From RPQJ01 sp963793675 (GTDB lineage Bacteria; Pseudomonadota; Gammaproteobacteria; Steroidobacterales; Steroidobacteraceae): a stretch of 64,000 nt of DNA. The notes under the pieces were generated by a model. That model was given only the letters and a program-made list of their open reading frames with translations. It was not told the origin of the DNA and did not search any database. The position numbers and the translations under genes were made by a program. The stretch is from contig CAWCBA010000005.1 of NCBI GenBank assembly GCA_963793675.1, positions 62,001 through 126,000 of the forward strand, read 5' to 3'. This document shows positions 40,107 through 49,364 of the stretch, piece after piece (positions within the stretch are counted from its first letter, which is position 1; the number at the start of each line of letters is the position of its first letter).

Positions 40107-40143
40107 CCGATCGGTTGCCGGGCGAACTCGACAGCCCGCCAGG

Positions 40144-40823
40144 TTACTTGCCCTTGATCTCGTCCAGCCGCACGCGCCGTGCATGCGCCCAGTTGCGCAG
40201 AATCTCGTGGCCGCCTGCGTGTTGGTGACGCGGTTCGCCTGTTTTCCGAACGGATCGTCGTCGGCAGCCGGCCTCGATCACGCGGGCGAGGAGCGTGTTC
40301 GTCGTTGAGTCCCAGAGTTCGAGGAACAGCGTCATCTGGCCGGCCGAGCGAACGACCGTGCGGGTTGATGCCGGCGGTCATGATGTCCGGCGCGTTGACT
40401 TCCACGTTGAGCAGCGCCGGTCGCAGCACCAGCACGTCGGGGGCGGCGGTATCGACCACCTGGTAGCCGCCCTTGTTCTGCAGCTCGTCGGTGAACACCT
40501 TCTTGAATTCGGCTGCCAGCCCGTCTTCATGCGCTCCACGTCCGTATCCGAGACGCGACCTTCGAGCCCCATGCGACTGCTGTTGTAGTTCTTTTGCCAG
40601 TCTTTCTCGATTCGACCAGGCAGTTCGAGGATCGCCATGCGGTTGTACTGCGTGAAGGTGGCGCCGGGCTTCATGTACACGATGCGGCTCTTCGTATTCT
40701 TCTGCAGCACCAGACCCTCGGGGTGGTCTCCGGCGGAGCTTCCTTCGCGAGGATGCTTGCAACCGGTCCGACAGCGAACGCTGCACACATGCCAATCACC
40801 ATTGCGAACTTCCGCAACTTCAT
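40144..40823 (-). CDS. Exported protein of unknown function, DUF3313-like (frame breaks)
   Basis: About 225 residues after joining frames. ATG at 40821-40823 gives MKLRKFAMVIGMCAAFAVG, a signal peptide. Subsequent blocks: LVLQKNTKSRIVYMKPGATF, YNRMAILELPGRIEKDWQKN, LAAEFKKVFTDELQNKGGYQ and VVDTAAPDVLVLRPALLNVE. The end is MTLFLELWDSTTNTLLARVI and finally RRVRLDEIKGK. The pattern (lipoprotein-like, product of aligned strands, DVLVLRPALL) recalls DUF3313 proteins. Three or more frame changes, near 40730, 40515, 40360 and 40265. Gene function unknown. Confidence 0.55.
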
Positions 40824-41029
40824 GTTCTGCTCCTTTTTCATCTGCATGGGTTCGAGCTAGTTCGTTGCTCGGCGTCCCGGTCATGGCTGCGTCGCCGATC
40901 CTGGACGGGTCGCGCGTTCCTATTGATGAGTTTGCCAGTTATCGCCGGTATCCGCACCCGCGCGGACGCAGGCGCATAGAGATGTTGCGCACGTCGGCTA
41001 AGCTTGTTCGGCTACCGGTCCCTCATGAA

Positions 41030-41921
41030 TCAATCTCTCTTGCGATCAGCACGACCACGAGGAGCCGCAGCGCACTCCGCTGGCTGCGCCGTGTGATCGG
41101 TGTGGCACAGCTGACACTCCATGTGACCCTGCTGATCCCACATGTCCGCCCTATGGGTCGCCGTGTCGGGTCCGTGGCACTGGAGGCAATGCTCGGTCTC
41201 CTTTGATGGCGTCCCGACCGGTGGGGTCCACGTGCCGGCAAAGTACTGATTCAGGTAGTCCGTCACGACGTAGACGACCTCGCCAGTCACTTTTGCGCAG
41301 CGCTCCTTTCTTGGCGTCGGACCTGATGTTCTCCTCTGCAGCCATCGCCCAGCTCGAAAGCGACGTGTGGCACAGCGGCGTCTTCGCCTTGGCCTTGACC
41401 TGCTTCGGCGTGGCTCGGAGATGTCGTCGAACCGCTCGGGCGGGAAGTCCTGTTCCGCATACTAGTTGAAGAGCCGATCGATGATCTGGCTGTTCTGCTG
41501 CCAGGTGTCTCGCACCTCGCCGTACGTGGCCATGTTGATGATGGTGGAGACGCCCGCCAACGCACCGCACAGGGTTCCATGACCACCAAAACCGGCAGCC
41601 GCGTGCGCCATCAGCATGTCGGGCATCGTCGTCCACGGATGGCCGACTTTCTCCTGCAGCAGGCCGAGCAGGCTGAGGTATGACGCATTGCCGCAGCCAC
41701 CTCTTTCCTTGTCTAGGTAGATGCGATACGCACGCCGGTCCCGCCTCCAGCGGATCGAGTTTTGTCTATTTCCATGACAGCGGCGGCACGGCTGCCGACG
41801 GCCCGTTCGGGGCGCAGCCCGTCAATGCGACGCCGATTCCCGCGCCCGTAACCAACGCGGCGGAGGCGGCCAGGACGTCCCGGCGGGAAATGGGTGAATT
41901 GCTGCTGTCGTGCGACTTCAT
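41030..41921 (-). CDS. Tat-exported C_GCAxxG_C_C-type protein with two haem c motifs (breaks, in-frame TAG)
   Basis: From ATG 41921 (GGAGG upstream): twin-arginine signal SRRDVLAASAALVTGAGIGV ending in a lipobox-like LTGC. After a break near 41760 the frame gives RRAYRIYLDKERGGCGNASY, HAAAGFGGHGTLCGALAGVS and INMATYGEVRDTWQQNSQII, resembling the redox C_GCAxxG_C_C family. At RLFN the next codon is TAG, where Trp is expected, and the same frame continues YAEQDFPPERFDD. Later parts: TPLCHTSLSSWAMAAEENIR, ERCAKVTGEVVYVVTDYLNQ, then haem motifs CLQCH and CQLCH. Probably a periplasmic or lipid-anchored electron carrier. Frame breaks also near 41420 and 41290. Confidence 0.65.
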
Positions 41922-42168
41922 GGGGACCTCCGGTCCGCGACCGACGGTTACTGTCGCTTGAGATCGAAGCCGATGACAGCCGTCGGACTCTGGATGGCTG
42001 GCCAGGTTATCCCTCAACACCTGCGGGGGGCGGTTGCCAGTGTGCGCCACGCGCTAATCATTAAACGCTAGCGGGTTACGGGGATTCCGCATGCGCAGGC
42101 GGAGGAGATGCTAGCGGTGGAAGGCGAAGGCGGGCAGGGCGGTCGAAGACCAAATACTGTGTCAGATA

Positions 42169-42714
42169 TTAACCGCCGTCCGGCTCGCGCCCGGTCAGCA
42201 GCCTGCGCAGCACGCCGGGCCCAAGTGTCCGGCTGAATTCCCTGGTCGCGATCAGCGGCAGCAGGATCAGCAGCATCAGCAGGCATTTTGCCAGCATGTT
42301 CAGGACGCTCTGCTGCTCGTAGTCGGCCATTGTTGCCGAGAACGCCCGGCCGTGGAACTTGCCGACGAGCAGCTCCTCTGCAACCGACAGCACGACCAGC
42401 AGCAGCAGGAACTGCAGGCTCTTGGTCACGATCGCGCCGGCCAGGTGCGGCGCGTGGGACCGTTCGCCGACGCCGACGGCTTCACCGATCAGGATGAACT
42501 TGCCGAGGATCAGGGCCTTGATGGCTGCGGTGGTCAGGCTGAACGGGCCCGCGACCCCGGCACCGGGTATGGTCGATTCGTAGAACATCACGACGGCGAA
42601 GCAGACGAACAGATAGGCCGCGACAACCGCGTAGTTGCGCAGTTCCTCGCCGGCTCGCTCCTTGATCGTCGCCTTGTACATCAGGCCTGCGCGTCTGGAA
42701 TCGTCACTTCGCAC
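42169..42714 (-). CDS. Integral membrane protein of unknown function
   Basis: 181 residues from 42714 or 170 from the Met at 42681, which is followed by MYKATIKERAGEELRNYAVV. About four membrane segments: VVAAYLFVCFAVVMFYEST, TAAIKALILGKFILIGEAVG, ITKSLQFLLLLVVLSVAEEL-like and LAKCLLMLLILLPLIATREF. Not matched to a family I can name with confidence. No partner evident; the flanking genes are transcribed the same way but unrelated. Confidence 0.6.
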   Translation of the reverse strand: MRSDDSRRAGLMYKATIKERAGEELRNYAVVAAYLFVCFAVVMFYESTIPGAGVAGPFSLTTAAIKALILGKFILIGEAVGVGERSHAPHLAGAIVTKSLQFLLLLVVLSVAEELLVGKFHGRAFSATMADYEQQSVLNMLAKCLLMLLILLPLIATREFSRTLGPGVLRRLLTGREPDGG

Positions 42715-42791
42715 AACTTCTCGTCATCGACGAACAATGTACCCGTGCCATGCCGGCAAAGTCTAGGAGCACCGTTCCACGCCATGACTGC

Positions 42792-43704
42792 TCAATCGAA
42801 CCACAGGTATTGCCAGCTCAGCGAGTATGTCTCCAGGTCGCCGCCGAAGCGTGCGGTGACGCCTTTGCTCCAGGCGAGCTTGATCGAGTTCTGCTGTCCG
42901 ACGGGAATGGCGAGCGTCAGGCCGACGCGACTGTTGTCCTGGCGGTTCCGGTCGGACACGCCATCGAGGGAGGTGGTGCCGCCTGTGTACCAGGTACCGC
43001 TTGCGCCGAGCCACAGTCGCGGGGCGAACGCCTGCACTTAGGTGCCCCTGCAGGTGGGGATGGGGTCTCCGGCGAGCGCTTGCTGCTGCCGAGAAACTCA
43101 TCGTTGTCGCCGAACAGCCAGACGCCGAGCGAGCCGTCGAGGTTCCAGCGGTCCCAACGGCGCGAGCCGCCGACCTCGGGCCTGAACGCCCAGCGGTTGG
43201 TGCCGATATTGACCAGCTTGTTTGGAAAGTATTCACCCGTAGGTGCCGAGACTACGAGGCTGATCCCGAGGGTCTGTCAGGTGGCTGCGAATGAATTCGG
43301 CGGGTGAGAGGGCAGAGCCCGGCAGCAGACTGAGCGTCAGGCGCAGTCTGATATCACCGAACCCCTCGCGATCTACCAGCTCGGGGACGCCGTTGACCAG
43401 GCCAGTGGCCGTGCCGTCGGCGAATGGAACTGCAATCGCGGCGCTGGCCAGTCGGTCCGCGATGGCGAACGTTGCCGCCGATACCGGCTGCGTAGATGTT
43501 GGCGTGGATCTGGAAATCTTCGATCGGCGACGACGAATTGAGCAGCACGTCACCGTCCGATTTCGTCCACGACGTTACGAGGAACCGGGCGCCGGCTGGG
43601 TTCGGCGCGTAGGCGCGTGCCTCGAGTTCCTGTGCTGCCGCGGGCTGCGAAATCAGCGCCAGCGCCAGCAGCGCAAGCAGTCTGATGACTGAGTTCCACT
43701 CCAT
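42792..43704 (-). CDS. Outer-membrane transporter-like beta-barrel (PF13557-type, frame breaks)
   Basis: About 300 residues. Signal peptide after ATG 43704 (SVIRLLALLALALISQPAAA). The mature part begins QELEARAYAPNPAGARFLVT, followed by FQIHANIYAAGIGG. Then in a second frame come TFAIADRLASAAIAVPFADG and FGDIRLRLTLSLLP. The end is in another frame: LWLGASGTWYTGGTTSLDGV, VGLTLAIPVGQQNSIKLAWS, ending in YLWFD. The alternation and the phrases match the putative meta-pathway phenol-degradation transporter family. Breaks near 43480, 43240 and 43040. Confidence 0.65.
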
Positions 43705-43781
43705 GCTTGCCGAGAGTCCTAGCTTGCAGTACATCGCGCAGTATCGTGCCTTGCTGAGGCGCTTGCCCAGTGCCCCATGCC

Positions 43782-44030
43782 CTATGCAGGCACCAGGTTC
43801 GCCGGCGGCAGCAGGTACAGCGTGATGGCGAAAGTCACGTAGACGACGGCAGCATCACGCCGACGAACCAGGCTGACCGGCCCGTGTTCGTGACGAACAC
43901 GACCGTCAGAACGTGGCGAGCAGCACCATGATGACGGCTCCCGGCCAGAACTGCAGGTCCATCGGGGCCGGGGCGATGAAAAGACTCAGCAGCTCCCTCT
44001 GCTGAATGACGCCTCTCGCGTTCAACGGAA
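43782..44030 (-). pseudogene. Possible C-terminal fragment of a membrane antiporter-like protein
   Basis: After the patatin gene the minus strand reads LLSLFIAPAPMDLQFWPGAV, IMVLLATF, then VFVTNTGRSAWFVGVML and YVTFAITLYLLPPANLVPA, in shifting frames, up to a stop at 43782. Two hydrophobic segments with a TNTGRSAW linker resemble the last helices of calcium/cation antiporters (a GRTN-type motif). No N-terminal part is found, so it looks like a truncated remnant. The boundary with the patatin 3' end is uncertain. Confidence 0.35.
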
Positions 44031-46301
44031 AAGGCGGCGCGCTCGAGGATCCGTGCCCGACCGGCCGGCCGACGGCGATCCAGAGGCTCCATGAATCCGT
44101 GCTGGTGGCGCCGATGCCCACTGTCGCGGGGCCCGCTTGCGTGCGCCGTCACGTACAACGAGCCGCCGTAGATCATCTCGGAATCGTCGAAATTCGGCAG
44201 GACAGATGTTGCTCGAGGCGACCGAATGCCTGCCCCGCCTCGCCGCACACCGGCATATAACGCCTCGCCCCGGATCGACATGATGTCCTTGAACTTCCAG
44301 AGGTAGCTGCCGCTCGCGGTCCAGTAGTCGGTGACGCTCAGTTCGCCGAGTTCGTAGCCGGGAAAACTGCCAGGCCCGCCCAGCATGAAGTTCCGGTCGG
44401 CGGCAGGTCGGTGTCCAGGTCGGAACCGCCGGCCAGCGTCACCCAGACCACGTCGTTGCGCACCGGCATCCCCATGCCGATCCCCAGCTCGATCCGTTGC
44501 CAGTTGAAGTCCGCGCCGAGTGAGTCATCGACATACCAGTACTCCATCGCCGCCGCAATGCCTCGCGTCGGGTTGAACGGCGTATCGCGACTGTCGAACG
44601 TCGCAGACATCGATATGCCAGCGTCATCGCGCTCGGTCTCCGGCAGGATTGTGGAGCCGGTCTCGACACTCGCTTTGCGTCGCATGTACAGATAGCCGAC
44701 ACGAACCTGCGCGTCGTTGCCCAGGTTGGCGCCGACGTCGATCGTGCCGCCCAGTCGCTGGACCTGTGCGGGCCAGCCGTTCGTTGTCGTAGAAGATGTC
44801 CTCCCACGAACGCTCCAGAACGCTTTCGGTTCGACGAAGAAATTCTGTGCGGTGTCGAGCAGTTGGTCGAGGCTGGTCGAGATGTTCTTGAAGTGACCCA
44901 GTTGCGCTTCGTTGCGCCGTTCCGCGCCGAGCGGGTTCAGCCACGTGCGCGTGTGCTTGGCGTAGACGACAAACCCGAGGTCGCCGTCCTCGGAGCCGTA
45001 CAGGCCGAGGTCGAACTTGACGTAGTTCGGCCCATACGTCCTTTCCTTCGGCCACCATTCGAGCGTCGGATTCGCCTGGTCGCCCGTCAGCCGGTACTCG
45101 ACCGACTCGAATTCCTGCAGGGCGGACATGCGCCGCGCCTCGGCGCTGATCGCTGCCGTGTCGATGTTGTCGCCCGGCTTGACCTCCGCGCGCGTCTTCA
45201 GGTACTCGGGGTTGACCCGCTGCAGCCCCTCGTATTTGACGTCGGCGAGGCGCGCTTCAATGCCCTGGCCTTCGGTCACTCCGGCTCGCCATGCCTGGTA
45301 CTCGGCCGCGGGTACCGCCAGCCGGGCCGGTCTGTCGGCCATGCCGCGGGCTGCCTTTTCGCCAAGGGGAATCGTCTCCGGCACACGCTCGAAGTCCGCT
45401 GTGGTGATGTCGCCCATGATCACGTCGATGCGGATGTCCCGGTCCGTCAGGGATTCCAGCTGCAGGTTCTCGTTGGCCACGATCCCCACGTCCGAGCTGC
45501 GCAGCAACAGCTGGGTGGCGGTCTGTAGCTTCTCGCGCTGGACCTCCTGCTCGACCAGGTTGACGACGATCACCACGTCGGCACAAAGCTTGCGTGCGAC
45601 GTCGACGGGGATGTTGCGCACCATGCCGCCGTCGGAAAGGATGTACTCGTCGGTTACTACCGGCGCGAAGGCGCCGGGAATGGCCATGCTCGCGCGCATG
45701 GCGGTCGCGAGGTCGCCGTCCTTCAGCACCACCATCCTGCCGCTGAGCATGTCGGTGGCGACGGCACGGAAGGGGATCGGCAGCCGGTCAAAATCCGCCT
45801 GCGCGCGCGCGCGGGCGACGTACGTGCGCAACAAGTCCTCGATGCTGCTGGTGTTGACGATGCCCCCGGGCAGCAGGACCCGTTTGTCCTTGATGCCCAT
45901 TTCGATGTCGGTGCTGTAAGTAACCCCGGCGCGTTTCTGCTCGATGGTCTGGAGGTCGCGCCGACCCACGCCGCCGACCACCGTCTTCCAGTCGATGCCG
46001 AGCACGAACTTCTCGAGACCCGCCGCAGGGATGCCGGATGCGTAGCCTCCGCCCACCAGCGCGCCCATGCTGGTGCCCGCGATGCAGTCGATCGGAATTT
46101 GCATTTCCTCAAGTGCTTTCAGGACGCCGACGTGGGCGCCGCCCTTGCACCGCCGCCGGCAAGAACCAGCCCTACCTTCGGGCGGCCCGCAGCAGCCTGA
46201 GTGGAAGCCTGCTCAGCCGCGGCCGGGCAGGCGGCGGCAAAGGCCAGCAGGCAGCCGGCGAGCGCCATTGGCGCCGTTGATCGAATGTTTGAGCGTGTCA
46301 T
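44031..46301 (-). CDS. Patatin-like phospholipase with C-terminal outer-membrane barrel (frame breaks)
   Basis: About 750 residues. Signal peptide (PMALAGCLLAFAAACPAAAE). The patatin lipase domain has GLVLAGGGA (oxyanion hole), Ser in GTSMGALVGG (about residue 75) and the Asp dyad partner in LSDGGMVRN. A POTRA-like linker (VKYEGLQRVNPEYL) and a BamA/surface-antigen-type barrel follow (YGPNYVKFDLGLYG, FDSRDTPFNPTRGIAAAMEY, MLGGPGSFPGYELGELSVTD). PlpD-type proteins use this layout to display or secrete the lipase. Breaks near 46135, a short double shift at 44760-44815 (SWEDIFYDNERLA appears in another frame), and near 44400 and 44230. The exact 3' end is unclear. Confidence 0.82.
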
Positions 46302-46611
46302 GGAGTCAGTTCCCAGGCGTAGTTGCGCCGATGCACATTGACTGCGAGTAGCAACCCGGACACTGCGCAGAATACTTCCAGTTGGCGCCAGCGCGCATTT
46401 GATTCTCTGCCAAAGGTCGGTGGGGTGAGACTTCCGCGGCGGAGAGGTCGCGGAGCGTGAAGCCGCCGGCCAATAGCCGGTCAAGCCGCCCTGCTGGCGC
46501 TGAGGTTAGACAGCGACAGCCGGGGTAAGTACAGAGTTGTAACGCTCCAGACGCGGCGGATGATACGCTGAGGATAAGGGTAATGTCTGACCGCAGGGGA
46601 ATATCAAGGAC
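46302..46611. other. Divergent 310-base intergenic region
   Basis: Lies between the patatin gene (minus) and the barrel gene (plus). It must hold both promoters. I see no gene and no strong hairpin or repeat. Confidence 0.5.
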
Positions 46612-47472
46612 ATGCAAATGGTTAATTCCAACAAGCTGCTTCGGGGTACGAGCGCGTTCGCAGTGCTGGCGACGGGGTTCCTGCTCAGTTCATCGGCGCT
46701 GGGTGCCGACGACGCCCCCGACATACTCAGCGATCCGTTTTACCTGAGCCTCGGCACATTTATTCTTAACAGCGATACGACGGTGCGGTTCGACGGCGAC
46801 ATTGGCCAAGGCACGCCAGTCAACTGGGAGAGTAATTTCGGTGGTGGCGACCAGACCCGGTTCCGGGTCGACGGCCATTGGCGCTTCGGGGACACCGACC
46901 GGCACAAGGTCCGGTTCATGTGGTTCAACTCGTCGACGAAGGGATCAAGGACACTCGATAGGGACATCGAGTTCGGTGGAGAGATCTATCCCGTCAGCGC
47001 GAAAGTCAACGCCGAGTTCTCGTTCGACATCTACGAGCTGGCCTACGAGTACGCGCTCCTGAAGCGCGATACCTATGAGTTGAATGGCAGCATCGGCGTA
47101 CACCTCGCCTCGATGGGGCTGGGGCTGTCGGCCAAGGCGTCGACCTCGAACGGCACCCTTACGGGGGACATCAAGCGGGAAGGCACCATCGACGTACCGC
47201 TGCCGGTCATCGGTCTGCGCGGCCTCTGGCAGCTGCCGCACAATTTCTGGATCGACGCCGGCGTGCAGATCTTCTCGGCCAACATCGACCAGTACGACGG
47301 CAGCCTGCAGGACTACAAGGTGATGGTGAACTGGCAACCGAAGAAGTGGCTGGGTTTCGGCCTCGGCTACAACCAGTTCAACGTCGACCTGGACGTGGAC
47401 GGCGACAAGTTCAACGGCAACCTGAACTGGAAGTATCGAGGGCCAATGCTGTCCTACAGCGCCATTTTCTAG
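46612..47472 (+). CDS. Exported beta-barrel outer-membrane protein of unknown function
   Basis: 286 residues, intact. Signal peptide to about residue 32 (GTSAFAVLATGFLLSSSALG). The mature region is built from alternating polar/hydrophobic strands (TRFRVDGHWRFGDTDRHKVR, FSFDIYELAYEYALLKRD, FWIDAGVQIFSANIDQYD, WLGFGLGYNQFNVDLDVDGD) and ends in SYSAIF with a terminal Phe recognised by the BAM machinery. It resembles small eight-strand-type barrels. I do not identify the ligand. AAGGA lies upstream of the ATG. Confidence 0.75.
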   Translation: MQMVNSNKLLRGTSAFAVLATGFLLSSSALGADDAPDILSDPFYLSLGTFILNSDTTVRFDGDIGQGTPVNWESNFGGGDQTRFRVDGHWRFGDTDRHKVRFMWFNSSTKGSRTLDRDIEFGGEIYPVSAKVNAEFSFDIYELAYEYALLKRDTYELNGSIGVHLASMGLGLSAKASTSNGTLTGDIKREGTIDVPLPVIGLRGLWQLPHNFWIDAGVQIFSANIDQYDGSLQDYKVMVNWQPKKWLGFGLGYNQFNVDLDVDGDKFNGNLNWKYRGPMLSYSAIF

Positions 47473-47490
47473 TGGCCTCGGGCACGCAGG

Positions 47491-48168
47491 GTGTGGGGTA
47501 GCGGCAAGGGGTCGTGGAGCGCAAGGCACCTCGACCCTGGCACGCAGATGGGTGAGATCCTGTTCGGTCTCATCATGACTCTGACCTTTACGCTGGCCGC
47601 CGGCTTCGTCATCCAGGAAGAGGGGCGTGCCGGTGCGCGTGAGATGCTGGTCGGCATCCTGGGGTGCAACCTGGCTTGGGGCATCATCGACGGGGCGCTC
47701 TACGTACTCGGGCAACTCTTCGAGCGTGGGCGGTTTCGGCGCATCGGTGTCAGCCTCAGGCAGGCTACCTCGGCCGATGGAGCGCGCCAGCTGGTTGCCG
47801 ACGAACTCGATGCGACGCTCGTGCCCGTGACCGACGATGCCATGCGAAAACGTCTGTACCAGTCGATCGTCGAGCACGTCCGCAGCACCCCACCGAGCCC
47901 GAATCCCGTACGACGTGCAGACCTGATGGGCGCCCTCGTGGCGGGCTGGCTGGTGTTTGCCTGCAGTTTCCCGGCTGTGTTGCCGTTCGCGTTCCTCGAC
48001 GACCCGCGGCTCGCGCTGCGGGTATCCAACGCAATCCTGCTTGGCCTGTTGTTCGTAGTTGGCTGGCGCGCGGCGCGTCACACGCTCGCCAATCCCTGGA
48101 TCGCGGGATTCGTGTACCTGCTCGTCGGGGTGCTGCTGGTTGCGGTGGCAATCCCGCTCGGCGGCTGA
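47491..48168 (+). CDS. VIT/CCC1-family-like membrane protein
   Basis: 225 residues from a GTG at 47491; an ATG at 47548 is possible but would lose the conserved LDP lead-in (LDPGTQMGEILFGLIMTLTF). The first helix LFGLIMTLTFTLAAGFV and GCNLAWGIIDGALYVLGQLF resemble the VIT1/CCC1 divalent metal transporter fold. A central cytosolic stretch and three C-terminal helices follow (WLVFACSFPAVLPFAF, AILLGLLFVVGWRAA, AGFVYLLVGVLLVAVAIPL). Possible iron/manganese transport is inference. It ends back-to-back with the AraC gene. Confidence 0.65.
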   Translation: MWGSGKGSWSARHLDPGTQMGEILFGLIMTLTFTLAAGFVIQEEGRAGAREMLVGILGCNLAWGIIDGALYVLGQLFERGRFRRIGVSLRQATSADGARQLVADELDATLVPVTDDAMRKRLYQSIVEHVRSTPPSPNPVRRADLMGALVAGWLVFACSFPAVLPFAFLDDPRLALRVSNAILLGLLFVVGWRAARHTLANPWIAGFVYLLVGVLLVAVAIPLGG

Positions 48169-49275
48169 TCAGCGCGCCTGGCGCCGATAGGTGCCAGGGG
48201 TGACCCCGGTCCAGCGGCGGAAGGCTGTGGAGAAATTTGCTGCGCTGGAGTAATGCAGGGATTCGGCAATCCGCTGAACGGGCATTGCGGTATCGCGCAG
48301 CAACTGGCAGGCGACGTCGCGCTGCACCGAATCGAGTATCTGGTTGTAGCGCGTGCCGTGTCGCTGCAGCTGTCGAGCGAGCGTCCGGCGGTGCACACCT
48401 AAGGTGGCTGCCACGGACTCCATCGAGCATTCCCCGAGGGTCAGTTGCTTGCGCACGACGCGGCGCACGGTCCTCGTGAAGTCGGCCAGAATCGCGGCCC
48501 GATGTGCCTGCAGTGCTGCCTCGACCTGTTGCTGCTCGAGCGGATCCAATGGCGGCAGTGGCTGCTCGAGCCAACGACTTTCGAAAATTAGCGCCGACTC
48601 GGCGCTGTCGAAGCGCAGCGGCGCGCGAAAGAATGTCTGGCACGGCCGGAGGTTGGATGGGGCGCTACTGGCCACCGTGATCGCCGTAGGCAGCCATCCG
48701 GGTCCGCACAGGTCACGCAGGATGTTGCACGCGAGCGCCATCGCACCCAGCTGAATCTGACCGGTGTCGCCCATCCCGGGCTCGGTGATTGCAAACACAA
48801 GACGAGTGAAGTCGCCGGACCTGATCAGGCTGACGGTCGCCGCTGTGTTATGCACGGCAAAGGAGTTGGCCAGATTCCGCAGTGCTTCCCCCGCAGTGCC
48901 TGCGGAGAGTGCGATCTGACCGACAAGACCCATGGCTGCCAGGTGGGCGCGTTGTCCAATCAGCAGGCCGATGTGGTCGCAGTTTGTGAGCCGGACGCTC
49001 GCCGAAAGCAGGCGCCCGATAGCAGTGTAGGCAATCCGGTTGTCCGGGTCATCGAGCGTGTCGGCCGGCAGCCCGGCAGCATCAAGCACGTCGGCGACGT
49101 CGACACTGAAGACATTCAGGATCTCAGGCAGGGTGCCGTACACACCGACGCGCGCTCTCCCAGGCACAGAATCGGAGTCAACGGGCCATACGGGTAAATG
49201 CCCATGAGCTGCGCGTAAGGTTCTGATCGGATTTGTCACAAATTCAGTAGTCCATGCGGTCGCAACAGAATACAT
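48169..49275 (-). CDS. AraC-family transcriptional regulator, OruR-like
   Basis: 368 residues. N-terminal arabinose-binding-type domain (DVLDAAGLPADTLDDPDNRI, AIGRLLSASVRLTNCDHIGL, LLIGQRAHLAAMG) as in OruR/ArgR-like activators. C-terminal double helix-turn-helix: SMESVAATLGVHRRTLARQL, and IAESLHYSSAANFSTAFRRW with TGVTPGTYR, the AraC signature. The first 40 residues do not resemble the family, so the real start is probably further in, near the GVYGTLPEIL segment, which would widen the divergent promoter region. Its divergent position before a porin-glutaminase array makes it the probable local regulator. Confidence 0.9.
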   Translation of the reverse strand: MYSVATAWTTEFVTNPIRTLRAAHGHLPVWPVDSDSVPGRARVGVYGTLPEILNVFSVDVADVLDAAGLPADTLDDPDNRIAYTAIGRLLSASVRLTNCDHIGLLIGQRAHLAAMGLVGQIALSAGTAGEALRNLANSFAVHNTAATVSLIRSGDFTRLVFAITEPGMGDTGQIQLGAMALACNILRDLCGPGWLPTAITVASSAPSNLRPCQTFFRAPLRFDSAESALIFESRWLEQPLPPLDPLEQQQVEAALQAHRAAILADFTRTVRRVVRKQLTLGECSMESVAATLGVHRRTLARQLQRHGTRYNQILDSVQRDVACQLLRDTAMPVQRIAESLHYSSAANFSTAFRRWTGVTPGTYRRQAR

Positions 49276-49278
49276 TTA

Positions 49279-49303
49279 CTGGCATGACCCAGTGAGATGC
49301 CAG
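49279..49303. promoter_or_regulatory. Candidate operator: inverted repeat CTGGCAT-N11-ATGCCAG
   Basis: Perfect 7-base inverted repeat (49279-49285 and 49297-49303) with centre spacing near one helical turn and a half, in the divergent region between the AraC-type gene and the porin gene. Position and symmetry fit a regulator site. Which protein binds is unknown. Confidence 0.5.
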
Positions 49304-49364
49304 ACTCCACCGTCGGATGACGGTGGTGCCTGTGCGTGCGGCGGTCGCTCCCAGGAGATGATGC

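Noticed and set aside
41440..41480. TAG read as pyrrolysine in the C_GCAxxG-type gene
   Set aside because: No methylamine methyltransferase context or pylT-like sequence is seen; a base error or nonsense change of TGG is simpler.
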